NCBI RefSeq assembly: GCF_006385795.1
Contig: NZ_VFSS01000003.1
Span: 1 to 64,000, forward strand
Direction of reading: 5' to 3'
DNA: 64,000 nucleotides
From: [Mycoplasma] falconis
GTDB lineage: Bacteria; Bacillota_I; Bacilli_A; Mycoplasmatales; Metamycoplasmataceae
This document shows positions 48,231-61,622 of the stretch, piece after piece; the first letter of the stretch is position 1; each line of letters starts with the position of its first letter. The position numbers were made by a program, and so were the translations under genes. The notes under the pieces are model-generated. The model was given only the letters and a program-made list of their open reading frames with translations. It searched no databases and was not told the DNA's origin.

Positions 48231-51041
48231 TTATTTTCTTAATATTCTATTTAAATATTGACCAGTATATGAAATTTCTTTTTTAGCGATTTCTTCTGGC
48301 GTTCCTGTAGCTATAATTCTTCCGCCACCAGTTCCACCGTCTGGACCTAAATCAATAATATAATCCGCCGTTTTAATAACATCTAGGTTATGTTCAATTA
48401 CGATTACTGTATTACCTGCATCAACAATTCTATTTAATACATTTAATAAATTTTGAATATCGTATGGGTGTAATCCTGTAGTTGGTTCATCTAAAACAAA
48501 TAAAGTTTTACCGGTATTTCTTTTTTGTAAATAAGTAGCTAGTTTTACCCGTTGAGCTTCTCCCCCACTTAAAGTTGTAGCGTTTTGACCTAGTTTAATA
48601 TAACCCAAACCTACATCTACCAAATGTTGTAATTTATTTCTTAAATTCGGTTTATTAACAAAGAAAGCATAAGCTTCATCAACAGTCATTTCTAAAACAT
48701 CATTAATATCTTTACCATGATATTTAATTTCAAGAGTTTCTCGTTTATATCTTTTACCATCGCAGTGATCACAAGTTACATAAACATCAGGTAAAAAGTG
48801 CATTTCAATTTTAATAACTCCGTCGCCTTCACATTTATCACAACGACCACCAGGCACGTTAAATGAAAAACGAGACATCGTATATCCTCTTATCTTACTT
48901 TCTTCAACTGAAGCATATATTTCTCTAATATCAGTAAAAAGATTAGTATAAGTAGCAGGGTTAGATCTTGGGGTTCTTCCAATTGGGTTTTGATCGATTT
49001 CTACTAATTTATCAATATTCCCCACACCTTGAATTTTAGATCTATTTTTATTATCACCAAATTTATTAATTGAAGTAACTAATTCATCGTGCATCAAACT
49101 AGACTTACCAGATCCACTAACTCCGGTAATAGCTACAAATTTACCTAGTGGAAAAGACACTTTGGAAATATTTAAATTATTAGTTTTTAAATCAAAAAGT
49201 TTAATTTCTTGCCCATTACCAGCTCTTCTAATTTTAGGTATTTCAATTTGTTTTTCGCCACTTAAATATTGACCTGTTAAAGAATCTTTGGCTTTTTTAA
49301 TATCTTCAAGGGTACCGGCAGCGACAATTTTTCCACCTTTTTCTCCAGCATAAGGTCCGATATCAACAATATAATCGGCTTCATAAATAGTATCTTCGTC
49401 ATGTTCTACAACAATTAAACTATTGCCGATGTCAACCATTTTACGAAGAGAAGCTAAAAGACGATCATTATCTTTTTGGTGAAGTCCGATAGAAGGTTCA
49501 TCTAAAACATATAAAACACCAGTTAAATTAGAACCTATTTGAGTAGCTAATCTAATTCTTTGGGCTTCTCCTCCACTTAGAGTTTCAGCTTTACGATTTA
49601 AAGTTAAATATTGTAACCCTACATTAATTAAAAACTCAGTTCTATGTAAAAGTTCTGCTGTAATTAAAGAACTGATTTCTTTTTCAATTTCACTTAATTG
49701 TAAATTACTAATAATTTCATGTAATTCATCAATTGACTTATTACACATTTCATAAATATCTAAATTAGCAACTTTAACTGCTAAGGCAAACTCGTTTAAT
49801 CTTTTACCTTTACAAGTCTTACATTTAATATCACTTAAATATTTAGCGTAATATTTTCTTCATTCTTCCGAATTTGTTTCATGATATTTTCTTTGTAATT
49901 TATCGACTAAACCTTCGACTTTTTTAACTTTTTCATACTTAATACCATTAGCTGAAACAAGAGTAAAAGCAATTTCTTCAAAAGAACCATATTTAATAAC
50001 TTCAATTTGCTCGTCGCTTAAATCATCAATTGGACGATCTAAACTTATTTGGTAATAATCAAGCATTTTTTTAAATTCTTGTCATTCTAAGTTTGGAGTA
50101 TTAATCATATTTTTAAAATAAGTTATTGCCCCATTATTAATAGTTAAAGTTTTATCAGGGACAATCAAATCAAAATCTGCTTGTTGTAAAACACCTAATC
50201 CTTTACAAGTTTCGCACATCCCAGCAGGAGCATTAAAAGAAAACAATCTCGGTTCTATTTTAGGCATTTCAAAATCACCATGTTCACAGCTATGATAAAT
50301 TGAATAAGTTGTTGTTTTATTTAGCTCCGGACAATCAATAGTTACCAAACCTTTAGCTTCTTTAATTGCCATATCAACAGCTTCAGCTACCCGTGATTCC
50401 ATTTCCTTATTTCAAGTTAAACGGTCAATAACTAAATCAATGTTATAAAACTTATTCTTATCAAGTTCAATATCTTCGTCTAGTGAAACTATTTCATCAT
50501 TAATTTTTACTCTTAAAAAGCCATCCCTTTTTAGTTTGGCAAATAAATTTTGATGAGAACCTTTTTTCTTTTGAACCAAAGGTGCTAAAACGTATAACTT
50601 GGTACCTTCTTCCAATTTAAAAATGTTGTTTAAAATATCTCTGGTTTTTTGAGCGGTTATTTCTTGTTTATGATTAGGGCAAAATGGTTTCCCAATACGA
50701 GCAAATAAAAGTCTTAAATAATCATAAATTTCGGTAACTGTTCCTACAATGCTCCGCGGATTATTATGTACTGTTTTTTGCTCGATTGAAATAGCAGGAC
50801 TTAACCCTTCAATACTATCGACAGCTGGTTTTTTAACTCCGCCTAAAAATTGACGTGCATAATTAGACAAGCTATCTACATATCTACGTCTACCTTCTTC
50901 ATAAATAGTGTTAAAAGCCAGTGAAGATTTTCCCGAACCACTAACCCCACTAAAAACCACAAATTTGTTTCTAGGAATGATTAAATCAACATTTTTTAAA
51001 TTATTTTCTTTGGCACCTTTAATGATAATTTCGTTTTTCAT
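48231..51041 (-). CDS. uvrA: Excinuclease ABC subunit A
   Basis: 936 residues with TGA-Trp codons. Two ABC ATPase halves: first Walker A GVSGSGKS at 32-39, its signature [18 protein letters not shown] and Walker [11 protein letters not shown]; second Walker A GVSGSGKS and signature [16 protein letters not shown]. The zinc modules are present ([16 protein letters not shown]...CDHCDGKRY). It finds DNA lesions for UvrB/UvrC. No ribosome site is seen; a TATAAT ends 7 nt before the ATG. Confidence 0.98.
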
Positions 51042-51054
51042 AAAACAAATTATA
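51042..51054 (-). promoter_or_regulatory. uvrA -10 box, leaderless layout
   Basis: TATAAT (51054-51049), TTGTTTT, ATG. No Shine-Dalgarno sequence. Confidence 0.65.
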
Positions 51055-51058
51055 TAAA

Positions 51059-51083
51059 AAGTTATATGACATGCATATAACTT
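51059..51083 (-). terminator. Terminator after the 51101-52285 gene
   Basis: 10-bp stem AAGTTATATG/CATATAACTT with a 5-nt loop, then TTTTTATAT. It abuts the uvrA -10 box, so the uvrA promoter begins immediately downstream. Confidence 0.85.
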
Positions 51084-51100
51084 ATCATATATATTTATTA

Positions 51101-52285
51101 TTAATTTACATCTCCATCGAAGTCTTCTTCATCTTCTTCAATTTCTGCGGTCGGAGAAGTAATTTGGGTTTGTTTAGTTTGTTTGTTAATTTCTTGATTA
51201 TCTTTTTCTTTGTTTTTATTATTAATATATTCTTTTAAAGAACTTAAAGCCATTTCTTTAAATTGTTGGTAATAAGTATCATTAAAACCTAATTGATCTT
51301 TAAAAGCATCTATTGTATTTTCAATGTAATTAATAATTTCATCATCCGGAACCCCCATTACTTTAGCTGAATTGAAGGTATCTTCCATCATTTTATCAAA
51401 GCTAAATAATGAAGACATATTACCTAATTTTGAAAAATCAAACATGTTAGCTGCGGGATTAGGTGTTGCAGGTTTTTGCTCAACTTTTGTTTCAATTGGT
51501 TTTTGAGCTGCTTTTTCTTCTTCAATGTGTTTTTTATAAGTTGGGTCTCATGTGATTTTATATTCTGAAATTTCTTCATCAGAAACGTTAAATTCAACTG
51601 GATATTTAATAATGTTTTTGTTGATCTTAGCATTCTTAGATAAAAATTCTAATAATGAAGCATAGTTTTCTTTTAAATCGTTTGAAATCATTTCAGGACT
51701 AAAATCTTCATAGTTTAAAGTTGGATCTTCTTCAACACCAAGTTCAATTAATTTCATAATAATTTCTTTATTATGTTTAATGGTTTCAGATATTGAATAA
51801 GTACTTAATTCTAATAGCTTTTTATTTTCAATTGGAGATAAAAAGTTATCTTCAACCTGATTAACAATAACATCAAATGAAAAAGCCGCACCATTAACAC
51901 ACATAGCAGTAAAAGTAATTTCTAACTCTTTTGAAGTAGCAAAAGAAAAATCTTGATCCATTGCATTATTTAAAGATAACATTGTTCCATCTAAAACTCT
52001 TTCGAAGTTCAAAATATCTTCAAAAGAACTATGATAAGTAATAGTTTTGCCGTTAGCTAAATAAGTAACGTCAAATCACATATCACTATAAATAGGAACC
52101 AATCCTAATAAAAAAACAATATAGTTACCAAAATCTTCGTGAGTTTGGTTGTTTGTAGCATAAAACCTAAAGTTATCCATATTAACTTTAACGGTTTTAA
52201 ATTCCTTATTTAAAAACGGAAAAGTGGTTGTTGGTTTTGGTTTTAATTGGATTTCGTAATTTTCTCCAAATCTTAATAAATTCAT
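51101..52285 (-). CDS. Mycoplasma protein of unknown function
   Basis: 394 residues with TGA-Trp codons. No signal peptide or membrane segment stands out, apart from a moderately hydrophobic stretch ([16 protein letters not shown], about 55-70). The N-terminal part looks beta-rich ([18 protein letters not shown]), the middle is helical and acidic, a Pro/Lys linker ([20 protein letters not shown]) follows, and the end is very acidic ([14 protein letters not shown]). Family not recognised. It starts 9 nt after the HAD gene with its own AAGGAG, so they form an operon. Confidence 0.7.
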
Positions 52286-52294
52286 ATTTTCTCC

Positions 52295-53251
52295 TTAATC
52301 CTCAAATTCAAAGTTTTCATTAGGATCAATTCATTCCTCTGTATGAAAATCATGTAATAAATATTTTTTAACATAATTTTTATAACGATATAAATAATCA
52401 AAAACAGCTTCGCCTAATCCATTTTGCTCTACAGCCGAAGTGAAAAAAGTTGCAGAATTTAAAACATTTTTACAAGCATTAGCCATTGCATATGAATAAT
52501 GAGTAATTTTTATCATTGGTAAATCGTTATTACTATCGCCAATAGTCATAACATCATTCAAAGTTAAAGCATCGTATTTTTCGGTAGATTGATTATAAAT
52601 ATTTTCAATCATTCATTTTATAGCGGAACCTTTATCAACATTTAAAGGCGAGATCTCAATATTACAATCAGTTGGAATCATAGTTACATTATCAAAATGT
52701 TTAACATGTTCAAACATTTCTAAGGCTCCGGCTTCGGTTTCTGGATTTGTTAAAGAATAAAATTCAATCTTGACAGGTTCTATAAATTGACCGGCGTATT
52801 TTTCACCTACTTCATTTAAACGGTCTAACTGCGTAAAATGATATTCACCAATACTTTCCACACTAGCTTTATCATCAATTAAATAATAATATTTTTCATT
52901 GTCCCAGAAAATAACTTGAAAGTTATTAATCTTAGCTACTTCTAAAATCTTTTTAGTTGTTTCAAAATCAATGTGTCAAGATTTAATAATTTCTTTGTTT
53001 TTAACATCATAAATTTGAGCCCCAGAAGATCCGATTAAATATCTAGCTTTTAGAGTTTCAACTAATTCTAACATACGGTCTTTAACTGGATTACCGGTAC
53101 AGATGTTAAAATGGCTTTTAGCTTTAATAACGGCATGTAAAACATCTTGTTTGGTGCTTTCTAATAATTTAAAATGACGATAAATTGTTCCATCAACATC
53201 TGAAAAAATAACCGGTCTTTTTCGTGTAAATTCTTTAATATTTATATTCAT
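52295..53251 (-). CDS. HAD-superfamily hydrolase (Cof-type phosphatase)
   Basis: 318 residues with TGA-Trp codons. HAD motif I FSDVDGT (16-22), motif II TGNP in the HFNICTGNPVKDRM region, and motif IV GDSNND (238-243) are intact, and the middle type IIB cap (from SAKWxx region around residue 90-200) indicates a Cof-like sugar or nucleotide phosphatase. Mycoplasmas have several such genes of unknown specificity. AAAGGT precedes the ATG. First gene of a two-gene unit with 51101-52285. Confidence 0.88.
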
Positions 53252-53371
53252 ATCTACCTTTCAAAATAATTATTATTATTTTACTATAATTCCTAAAAAA
53301 ATCCTAGATAGAGAAAAATAAGCGATTATTGTGTGTACAATATTTATATTATTAGAAATGGAGATGAAATT

Positions 53372-54841
53372 ATGGAAATTGTAATTTTAATTATTGGAAT
53401 TTTAGCTTTATTATCTTCAATAGTTGTTTTAGTTTTTGTTCTTTTAAGTTCTAGAAAAAACAAAAATAATAATTTAACTAAAAAAGAAGTTGAAGACATT
53501 TTTAATCAAGGTAATTTAGAGATAAAAAATCAACTTAAAAATGATTTTGAAATAGCTTTAATTAAAAATTTAAATAGTGAAGTTAACAACTTAAAAGAAG
53601 TATTTGTTTCTAATTTGAATCAAATTAAAGAAAATATTAATAATTCTTTTGCTGAAATGCAAAAAAATCAATTAGAAAACAAAATTGATTTAAACAATAC
53701 TTTAAATAATAATAGGGAAATTGTTAGCAGGGTTTTAAATGATCAAAAAGAAAATCAATCTAATAATTTAAATGCTATAAAAGAACAAACCGTCGCTAAA
53801 ATTGCTTCTGATTTTAAAGATTTAAGAGCTGAAATTGATAAAAAAATGGAAAACATGATTAGTGAATCTAAAAAATCTTTAGAAACTATATCAACTAATA
53901 ATAAAGAAGTCTTAAATCAACTTAAAAACGAAATTGATGAATACTTCCAAAGTAAATTACAAAAAAGATTAAATGAGCACTTTGGCTCAATTAACGAACA
54001 AATGACAAGTTTAACTAGTCATTTAACTCAATTTGAAACAGTTCAAAATACAATTACTGAAATTAGCAAAACAATGACTAATAACAAAACCAGAGGAGTT
54101 TACGGCGAAGTTATTTTAGAAAATATTTTATACGAAACTTTCGGTGAAAGCAAATACTGTCTACGTCAGGTAGATTTACAAAAATTATCAGGCAAGAAAA
54201 AAAGTTCTAGATCAGAAGAATATAAAGTTGATTTTGCTATACAAATTCCAATTAAAGGCGGCATTCAATATTTACCAATCGATGCCAAATTCCCAACTGC
54301 TTCATTTTTAAGATATTTAGAAGCTGATGAACAAGGTGATATTAATTTAAGAGAAAAAGCAGAAAAAGATATCAAAGCCGACGTTAAAGAAGAAGTTACA
54401 AAAATAAGTTCTAAATACATTATTGAAGGTTTTACCACCGATGAAGCAATTATGTTTATTCCAAGCGAGGCTTTATTTGCCTTTATTGTTTCTAAGGTTA
54501 ACCTTAAAGACATTTATGAAAAATATAAAATCATTATTGCCGGTCCAACAACTATCTTATTTTTAATTGATAATATTAAAAGAACATGAGCAACTAGAAG
54601 TATTGGGGATAATTTAAACCAAATTAGAAATGTCTTAATTAAAGTTCAAAAAGATTATGACGAAGCTGTTATAAAAATGGAAGAAGCAAGAAATAACGCA
54701 GAAAAAACTGTTAGATCAATTGACAAAACCAAAGATAAAATTCAAAATACCCAAAATAATATTAAAAGCTTGAATTTTAATATCGCAGATCAAAGCGAAG
54801 AAGATAATAAATTATTAAATATTGAAAATACAAATAATTAA
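53372..54841 (+). CDS. rmuC: RmuC family DNA recombination protein
   Basis: 489 residues from the ATG at 53372, which has GGAG 9 nt upstream; an earlier in-frame ATG at 53333 lacks one. An N-terminal membrane helix (EIVILIIGILALLSSIVVLVFVLL, 2-25) is followed by about 200 residues of coiled coil and the nuclease-like core with RGVYGEVILENIL, YKVDFAIQIPIKGG, YLPIDAKFP and LFAFIV...IIAGPTT. RmuC limits certain DNA rearrangements; it is a restriction-like-fold protein. Single-gene unit. Confidence 0.93.
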
Positions 54842-54864
54842 AATTTTTAAATAATTAATAAAAC

Positions 54865-54893
54865 AAAAAACTAAGGGTCTGCCTTAGTTTTTT
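54865..54893. terminator. Bidirectional terminator between rmuC and tRNA-Lys
   Basis: 12-bp stem AAAAAACTAAGG/CCTTAGTTTTTT with a 5-nt loop; serves rmuC and the converging tRNA-Lys. Confidence 0.9.
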
Positions 54894-54897
54894 CATA

Positions 54898-54973
54898 TGG
54901 TACATCCTGTGGGGCTCGAACCCACGACCCAGGGATTAAGAGTCCCTTGCTCTGCCAACTGAGCTAAGGATGC
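54898..54973 (-). tRNA. tRNA-Lys (anticodon CTT)
   Basis: 76 nt with encoded CCA. Anticodon stem AGGGA/TCCCT closes the CTCTTAA loop (CTT); D arm GCTCAGTTGGCAGAGC and T arm GTGGGTTCGAGCCCCAC are normal. The first acceptor pair is G-U. The 100 bp to the right, before CIRCE, are AT-rich with nothing clear. Confidence 0.97.
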
Positions 54974-55137
54974 GTGTTTTGCTTAAATATTATAAATAAA
55001 AAGTTTGTAATTTAGTAAAAAACCGTTTTTATAAATAATTAATATAAATAGTATAAATAATTATTTCTCCTTATTTAAAGTCATTAAACTATCGACAAAA
55101 TTTCATTAAATACTTTAAAAATCAAAAAATTAAATTT

Positions 55138-55164
55138 TTAGCACTCTTTTTTGATAAGTGCTAA
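55138..55164. promoter_or_regulatory. CIRCE operator (HrcA binding site)
   Basis: TTAGCACTC-N9-AAGTGCTAA, matching the CIRCE consensus TTAGCACTC-N9-GAGTGCTAA in 17 of 18 arm positions. HrcA represses heat-shock genes through this site in Firmicutes and mollicutes. hrcA is not in the window. Confidence 0.92.
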
Positions 55165-55179
55165 ATTTTATGATACAAT
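55151..55179 (+). promoter_or_regulatory. dnaK promoter overlapping CIRCE
   Basis: TTGATA (55151-55156) and TACAAT (55174-55179) are 17 nt apart. The -35 lies inside CIRCE (right spacer and first base of the second arm), so bound HrcA would block polymerase directly. Confidence 0.75.
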
Positions 55180-55235
55180 GTTAAATGTAAAAAGCGAAAT
55201 TAACGAATTTTACTAATGTATTTATGTAAAACTAA

Positions 55236-57029
<1,794 letters not shown>

Positions 57030-57039
57030 TTCAATTATT

Positions 57040-57067
57040 AAACCGCTAAATAATAAAGCGGTTTTTT
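57040..57067 (+). terminator. Terminator after dnaK
   Basis: 8-bp stem AAACCGCT/AGCGGTTT with an AT loop and T6. Confidence 0.9.
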
Positions 57068-57114
57068 ATTGCTTTTACTATAATTAATTACATTAAATAT
57101 ATAAGGAGGAAAAT

Positions 57115-57639
57115 ATGACTAAAGCTCGTGGAAGAGTACCGGCAATTGTTGCATTTAGTTTTTTAATTATTGCTTTTATTTTATTTTTAGCCGGTGGAAT
57201 TCTTATTGCTAAAAATTATGGTGAAATTTATAAAAGAGGTAGCAATGTAATTGATACCTTAGTTACCTTAATTAAAAACGGTAATAAAAACGCAATAAAT
57301 GCTACAGACCTTAATACAATTGCGGATGCTTTTAAAGAAAATTTTGAAGAATTTAGAAAAGCTTTATTAGCTTTTTGAGAATACATGATTACTTTAAAAA
57401 CAGCGTGAATTTTAATTGCTTCAGGTTTAGTTTTAGGTACCGTTGCTTGATTATTGTCATTTGTTGTTTTATTTATTACTAACGGTAAAAGATCAACAGT
57501 TGCTAAGGTGTTACTATTAATTAGCTTACCTTTACCATTATTAATGCCATTAGTTTGAATGATTGGATTAATATTTGCAATGACTGTAACTAAATGAAAT
57601 GCAGCGATTAAAGCAAACGGTCAAATCGAATTTGCTTAA
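57115..57639 (+). CDS. Small membrane protein of unknown function
   Basis: 174 residues with TGA-Trp codons. TM1 at about 10-32 (IVAFSFLIIAFILFLAGGILIA), then a soluble segment of about 60 residues, then two or three further helices (from AWILIASGLVLGTVAWLLSFVVLFI and VLLLISLPLPLLMPLVWMIGLIFAM). AAGGAGG precedes the ATG. It is followed after 23 nt by the aldehyde dehydrogenase gene. No family is recognised. Confidence 0.75.
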
Positions 57640-57662
57640 ATAACTTAATAAAAGGAAATAAA

Positions 57663-58943
57663 ATGAACTATATTGATATAAAAACTAGAATCACTTATTT
57701 AAAAAATATTAAAAACTGAATTAACAATAATAAAAACTTAATTTATGAAGCTTTAAATAAGGATTTGAATAAATCTGTTGCTGAAGTAGATAACACTGAA
57801 TTAGACGGTATTTATGAAGAACTTAAAATTGCTTTAAAAAATATTAAAAAATGAACTAAAAGAAAAAGATCATGAGAATTATCGTCTTTGCCTACTTTAA
57901 AGTTTTATTCTCAAGCTTTTCCTTATGGTAAAGTATTAATTATTTCTCCATGAAACTATCCTTTCAGTTTAACTATAAGACCTTTAATTTCGGCTTTAGC
58001 AGCTGGTAATACTGCTTATTTAAAGCCATCTGAATTTTCAAGCAATACTTCTAATTTAATTAAGGAAATGATGGAAGAAATTTTTGATAAAGAAGTTGTA
58101 GAAGTGTTTTTAGGCGAAAAAGAAGTAACCCAAGAGTTAATGCAAAGAGATATTAAATTTCTATTTTTTACCGGTAATACCGAAGTAGGAAGAATTTTAT
58201 ATCAGCAAGCAGCCAAAAAATTAATACCTTGTGTTTTAGAACTTGGTGGTAAATGCCCTACGATAGTTGATCAAACTACAGATATTAAGACAACAGCTAA
58301 AAGAATTATTTTTGGCAAAATTATGAATTCTGGTCAAACCTGTGTTGCTCCCGATTATATTTGCGTTCATGAATCGATAAAAGAAAAATTAATTAAAGAA
58401 ATTAAAAACGAATATCATCGAATTTATGGTAAAAAACCTTTAGAAAATAAATCAATGCCAGCTATTATTAGCGATAGACATTTAAACAGAATTAAAAATT
58501 TAGGTTTAGATATTAAAGTTAATAATAAAAGACAAATGGAACTTTTAATAGTTGAAAATTCATCATTTGATTCAAAAGAAATGGAAAACGAACTATTTTG
58601 TCCGATCTTACCAATTATCTCTTATCAAAATATCGATGATATTATCGTTGAAATAAATGAAAGACCATCTCCTTTAGCTTTATACGTTTTTAGTAAAGAT
58701 AAAAAAAATATTGAACATATTATTAATAGTATCAATAGTGGTGGTGTTGCTATAAACGATACGATAATGCATATATCTTCTAAAAAACTACCATTTGGCG
58801 GAGTCGGAAATAGTGGGATAGGCGGCTATCATGGTTATAATGGTTTTAAAGCATTTAGCCATTTTAGAACCATTTCAAAAACTGCCATTAAACCAGATTT
58901 TGAAATTAGATATCATTTTAACAAAAATAAGGAAGAGCGTTAG
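57663..58943 (+). CDS. Aldehyde dehydrogenase family protein
   Basis: 426 residues with TGA-Trp codons, short for the family (about 450-500). NAD-site and substrate elements: SPWNYPF, ALAAGNTAYLKPSE, FTGNTEVG, catalytic Glu in LELGGK (E193) and catalytic Cys in NSGQTCVAPDY (C227); C-terminal PFGGVGNSGIGGYHG. The layout is of class 3/Alkyl-aldehyde dehydrogenases such as YwdH. It would oxidise aldehydes with NAD(P). Weak AAAGGA before the ATG. Likely co-transcribed with the small membrane protein before it. Confidence 0.92.
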
Positions 58944-58959
58944 TTCTTCTTATTTTTTT
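58924..58959 (+). terminator. Terminator overlapping the aldehyde dehydrogenase stop
   Basis: AAAATAAG(G)AAGA / TCTTCTTATTTT stem with a bulge and 8-nt loop, then TTTTTT; the stem includes the last codons. Confidence 0.75.
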
Positions 58960-59072
58960 ACATTTTTTATTTAATTATTAGTTAAATTTATTGCATTTTT
59001 TTGTTTTTTATTATTTACAAAATAATTTAACCTTTAATTTAAAATTTTTTGTATTTAGATTTTTTAATATGC

Positions 59073-59078
59073 TAAAAT
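59073..59078 (+). promoter_or_regulatory. Promoter of the ABC/lipoprotein operon
   Basis: Extended -10 TGCTAAAAT (TAAAAT at 59073-59078), 25 nt before the permease ATG with AAGGAG in between. The stretch 58960-59072 is AT-rich with nothing else visible. Confidence 0.5.
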
Positions 59079-59103
59079 TAAAATCAAGATAAGGAGAATA
59101 AAT

Positions 59104-60921
59104 ATGAAAAATGCTACGACTAATTATGCTAATTTTTTATTTAAAATAACCGCGAAGAAAAAAAGTTCTATTATTATTCCGTCAGTTTTTATGCTTATAA
59201 GCATAATTCTATCGTTTACTTTATTAGGACTTAAATTAAGTAGCGATTATAACAACATTATTATTTACTCTTATGTATTTGTAGCTCTATTAATGACGGT
59301 TTTATACACTTCATTAAAAGCTTTAAATATTTTTAGAGATCCCGAAAATGAAGGAATAGAACTTTTAATATTTGCAAAACCGATTTCTCGTAAACAAATG
59401 ATAATGGGAAAAATGTTAAGTTTTATTTACTTCTCATTAATTTGATCAACTATAACTTTAATTGCAATGATGTTAGCAATCGGAGCTTTGATTAATGTAA
59501 CTAATTTAGCTATTATTGCTGTTTTAAGTTTTATAACACCTTGATTTACTTTTTTAATTTTTGGCATGATTGCTTCTTTAATTGCTTATAAAACAAGTCA
59601 AAAAATTGCTATAACTATTCCATTATTACTTTTTGCTCCTATGGCAATTGGAGGAAGTTTTGTTTATGGTAATTCCACTCCTTCAATTAATAATTCTGCT
59701 TACTATATTAATCAACCTTATAAATATCATAAAGCTGGTAATGAATTAGATGTTAATACTTTTTATTTAGCTAATAATTCTGATAAGTTTTTTATCATTC
59801 CTAACGGAGTTGATGAAAAAACTTTCAGCGAAACACAAAATAAATATATTGATAAAGTAATGGAAATTTCTAAAAATAGTGCTATTGATTGACAGGCTTA
59901 TTCTTGAACAATGTTGCCTTATCAAATGATAGATATTTTTAACATTGAAAATAAAAACGTTTTTAATTCTATTAGTGCTGCTCCTTTAAATAATCTATCA
60001 AATTATGTTAACTATTCAAATCAAGAAAATATTTTATATTCATATAAATTAAATAAAAAACCTAATTTATTAAATCTAGCCGTTAATATTGAAGGAAAAA
60101 TAGAAAATAAATATTTTGTCCCAGGAATGTTAAAGGTTAATTCAACTATTCCTAATCAAGTGGATACTCATTTAATATATGCTCGTGAAAAAGCTTGAGA
60201 TTTTGATACTGTATTTGAAGAAGATAATTTTACATATAGTTCACCTAATAACTTAGTAGGCGAATTAAATTGAAATTATGTAGCTGAAGCATTACAATAC
60301 AAACCTTTTATCGAGACTGCTAATAAAATTTATGGCGATTTAGAAAATAAATTAGCAAATCAAAAAAATGATTTAAATAACTTATTAAAAGTAAAAGAAT
60401 TTTATTTAAATTACCTTTCAGACGAAGTAAACGATGTTAAATCTAAGTTATATGAAATCAATAATAATCAATTTCCTTTATTTGATATCTATGCCGAAAA
60501 AAATGGCACAATTAAATCTCCGGAAGAAAGAAAAATTTATTTAGCTATTACTTTAATATATTTTGAATACTTTAAAAACAACGAATCTAATTTAATTAAA
60601 TCACTTCTAAAAGTAGATACTGATAAAAATACTTACGCTGCAAATCCTATTAATATTAAGATCGGTCAATATCAATATCAAATTGGTGGTTATTCTTCTT
60701 ACAACACTAAAACAGAAGTTAGAAACGATAAAGTTGTAGTTAGATATGAATTAGAAGAATCAAAAAACAACTTTTTATTTCAAACCTCAGATCAAGTTTA
60801 TGCTATTGAAAGAGATCATAAAATTGTTAACAAATACGCTTTTCTAATTATTTGAATGGCAATAGCAATAATTTTATTAACAATAAATGCAATACTATAC
60901 CAAAGAAAGGAATATAAATAA
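59104..60921 (+). CDS. ABC-2 type transporter permease with large extracytoplasmic domain
   Basis: 605 residues with TGA-Trp codons. The N-terminus has six hydrophobic segments (IIIPSVFMLISIILSFTLLG, YSYVFVALLMTVLY, then MLSFIYFSLIWSTITLIAMML, LAIIAVLSFITPWFTFLIFGM and KIAITIPLLLFAPMAIGG), a region of about 350 residues outside the membrane (residues about 205-575), and one C-terminal helix (YAFLIIWMAIAIILLTINAIL). RDPENEGIELLIFAKPISRKQMIMGK is the ABC-2 coupling signature. It would form the membrane part of an exporter with the next gene. TAATG joins it to the ATPase gene. Confidence 0.85.
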
Positions 60922-61622
60922 TGGATAACATTTTAGAAATTAAAAATTTAACTAAGCAATACAAAAAAACAAATGCTGGTGTTAAGAATATTTCATTTGT
61001 AGTTCCTAAAGGTAACTTTCATGCATTTATTGGCGAAAACGGAGCGGGTAAAACCACAACAATTAAATCAATTATTGGTAGTTATTTTAATTTAAAGGGT
61101 GACATTTTAATAAACGGTGTAAATACAAAAAATGCAGAGGCTAAAAAAATAATTGGTTATGTTCCTGAAAACGCAATTTTTCCAAGTGAACTTACCACTT
61201 ATGATTATTTAAAGTCGTTAGCCTTGCTGTCAGGTATTAATAAAGAAAAAATTGACTTAAAAATTGATAACATGTTAAATAAATTTGGCATTATTGATCT
61301 TAAATATAAACAACCTCAAAGTTTTTCGAGCGGACAAAAGAAAAAAGTTTTATTAATTCAAGCTTTAATAGCTAATCCGCAATTAATTATTTTAGATGAA
61401 CCGGCCGCTAATTTAGACCCTACTGCTCGTTATGAATTATTTTATACTTTAAAACAACTTAAAAATGAAGGTAAAACGATTTTTATTAGTTCTCACATCT
61501 TATCTGAAATTGATAGATATACGGATTCTTTAACTTTAATTCATAAAGGTGAAATTTTATATAGTGGTGTTAAATATAAAAACTTAGAAGCGATCTTTTA
61601 TGAAAAAGTGATTGCTAACTAA
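60921..61622 (+). CDS. ABC transporter ATP-binding protein
   Basis: 233 residues. Walker A GENGAGKT (38-45), Q-loop GYVPENAIF, signature SFSSGQKKKV (LSGGQ equivalent), Walker B LIILDEPAANLDP and switch His SSHILSEI. It fits the ATPase of the ABC-2 permease before it. Its last 23 bp overlap the start of the first lipoprotein gene, an overlap long enough to suggest strict co-translation. Confidence 0.95.
   Translation: MDNILEIKNLTKQYKKTNAGVKNISFVVPKGNFHAFIGENGAGKTTTIKSIIGSYFNLKGDILINGVNTKNAEAKKIIGYVPENAIFPSELTTYDYLKSLALLSGINKEKIDLKIDNMLNKFGIIDLKYKQPQSFSSGQKKKVLLIQALIANPQLIILDEPAANLDPTARYELFYTLKQLKNEGKTIFISSHILSEIDRYTDSLTLIHKGEILYSGVKYKNLEAIFYEKVIAN

Noticed and set aside
54974..55137. Possible replication origin near dnaK (AT-rich stretch)
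   Set aside because: No dnaA gene or clustered DnaA boxes; AT-richness is normal for this genome.
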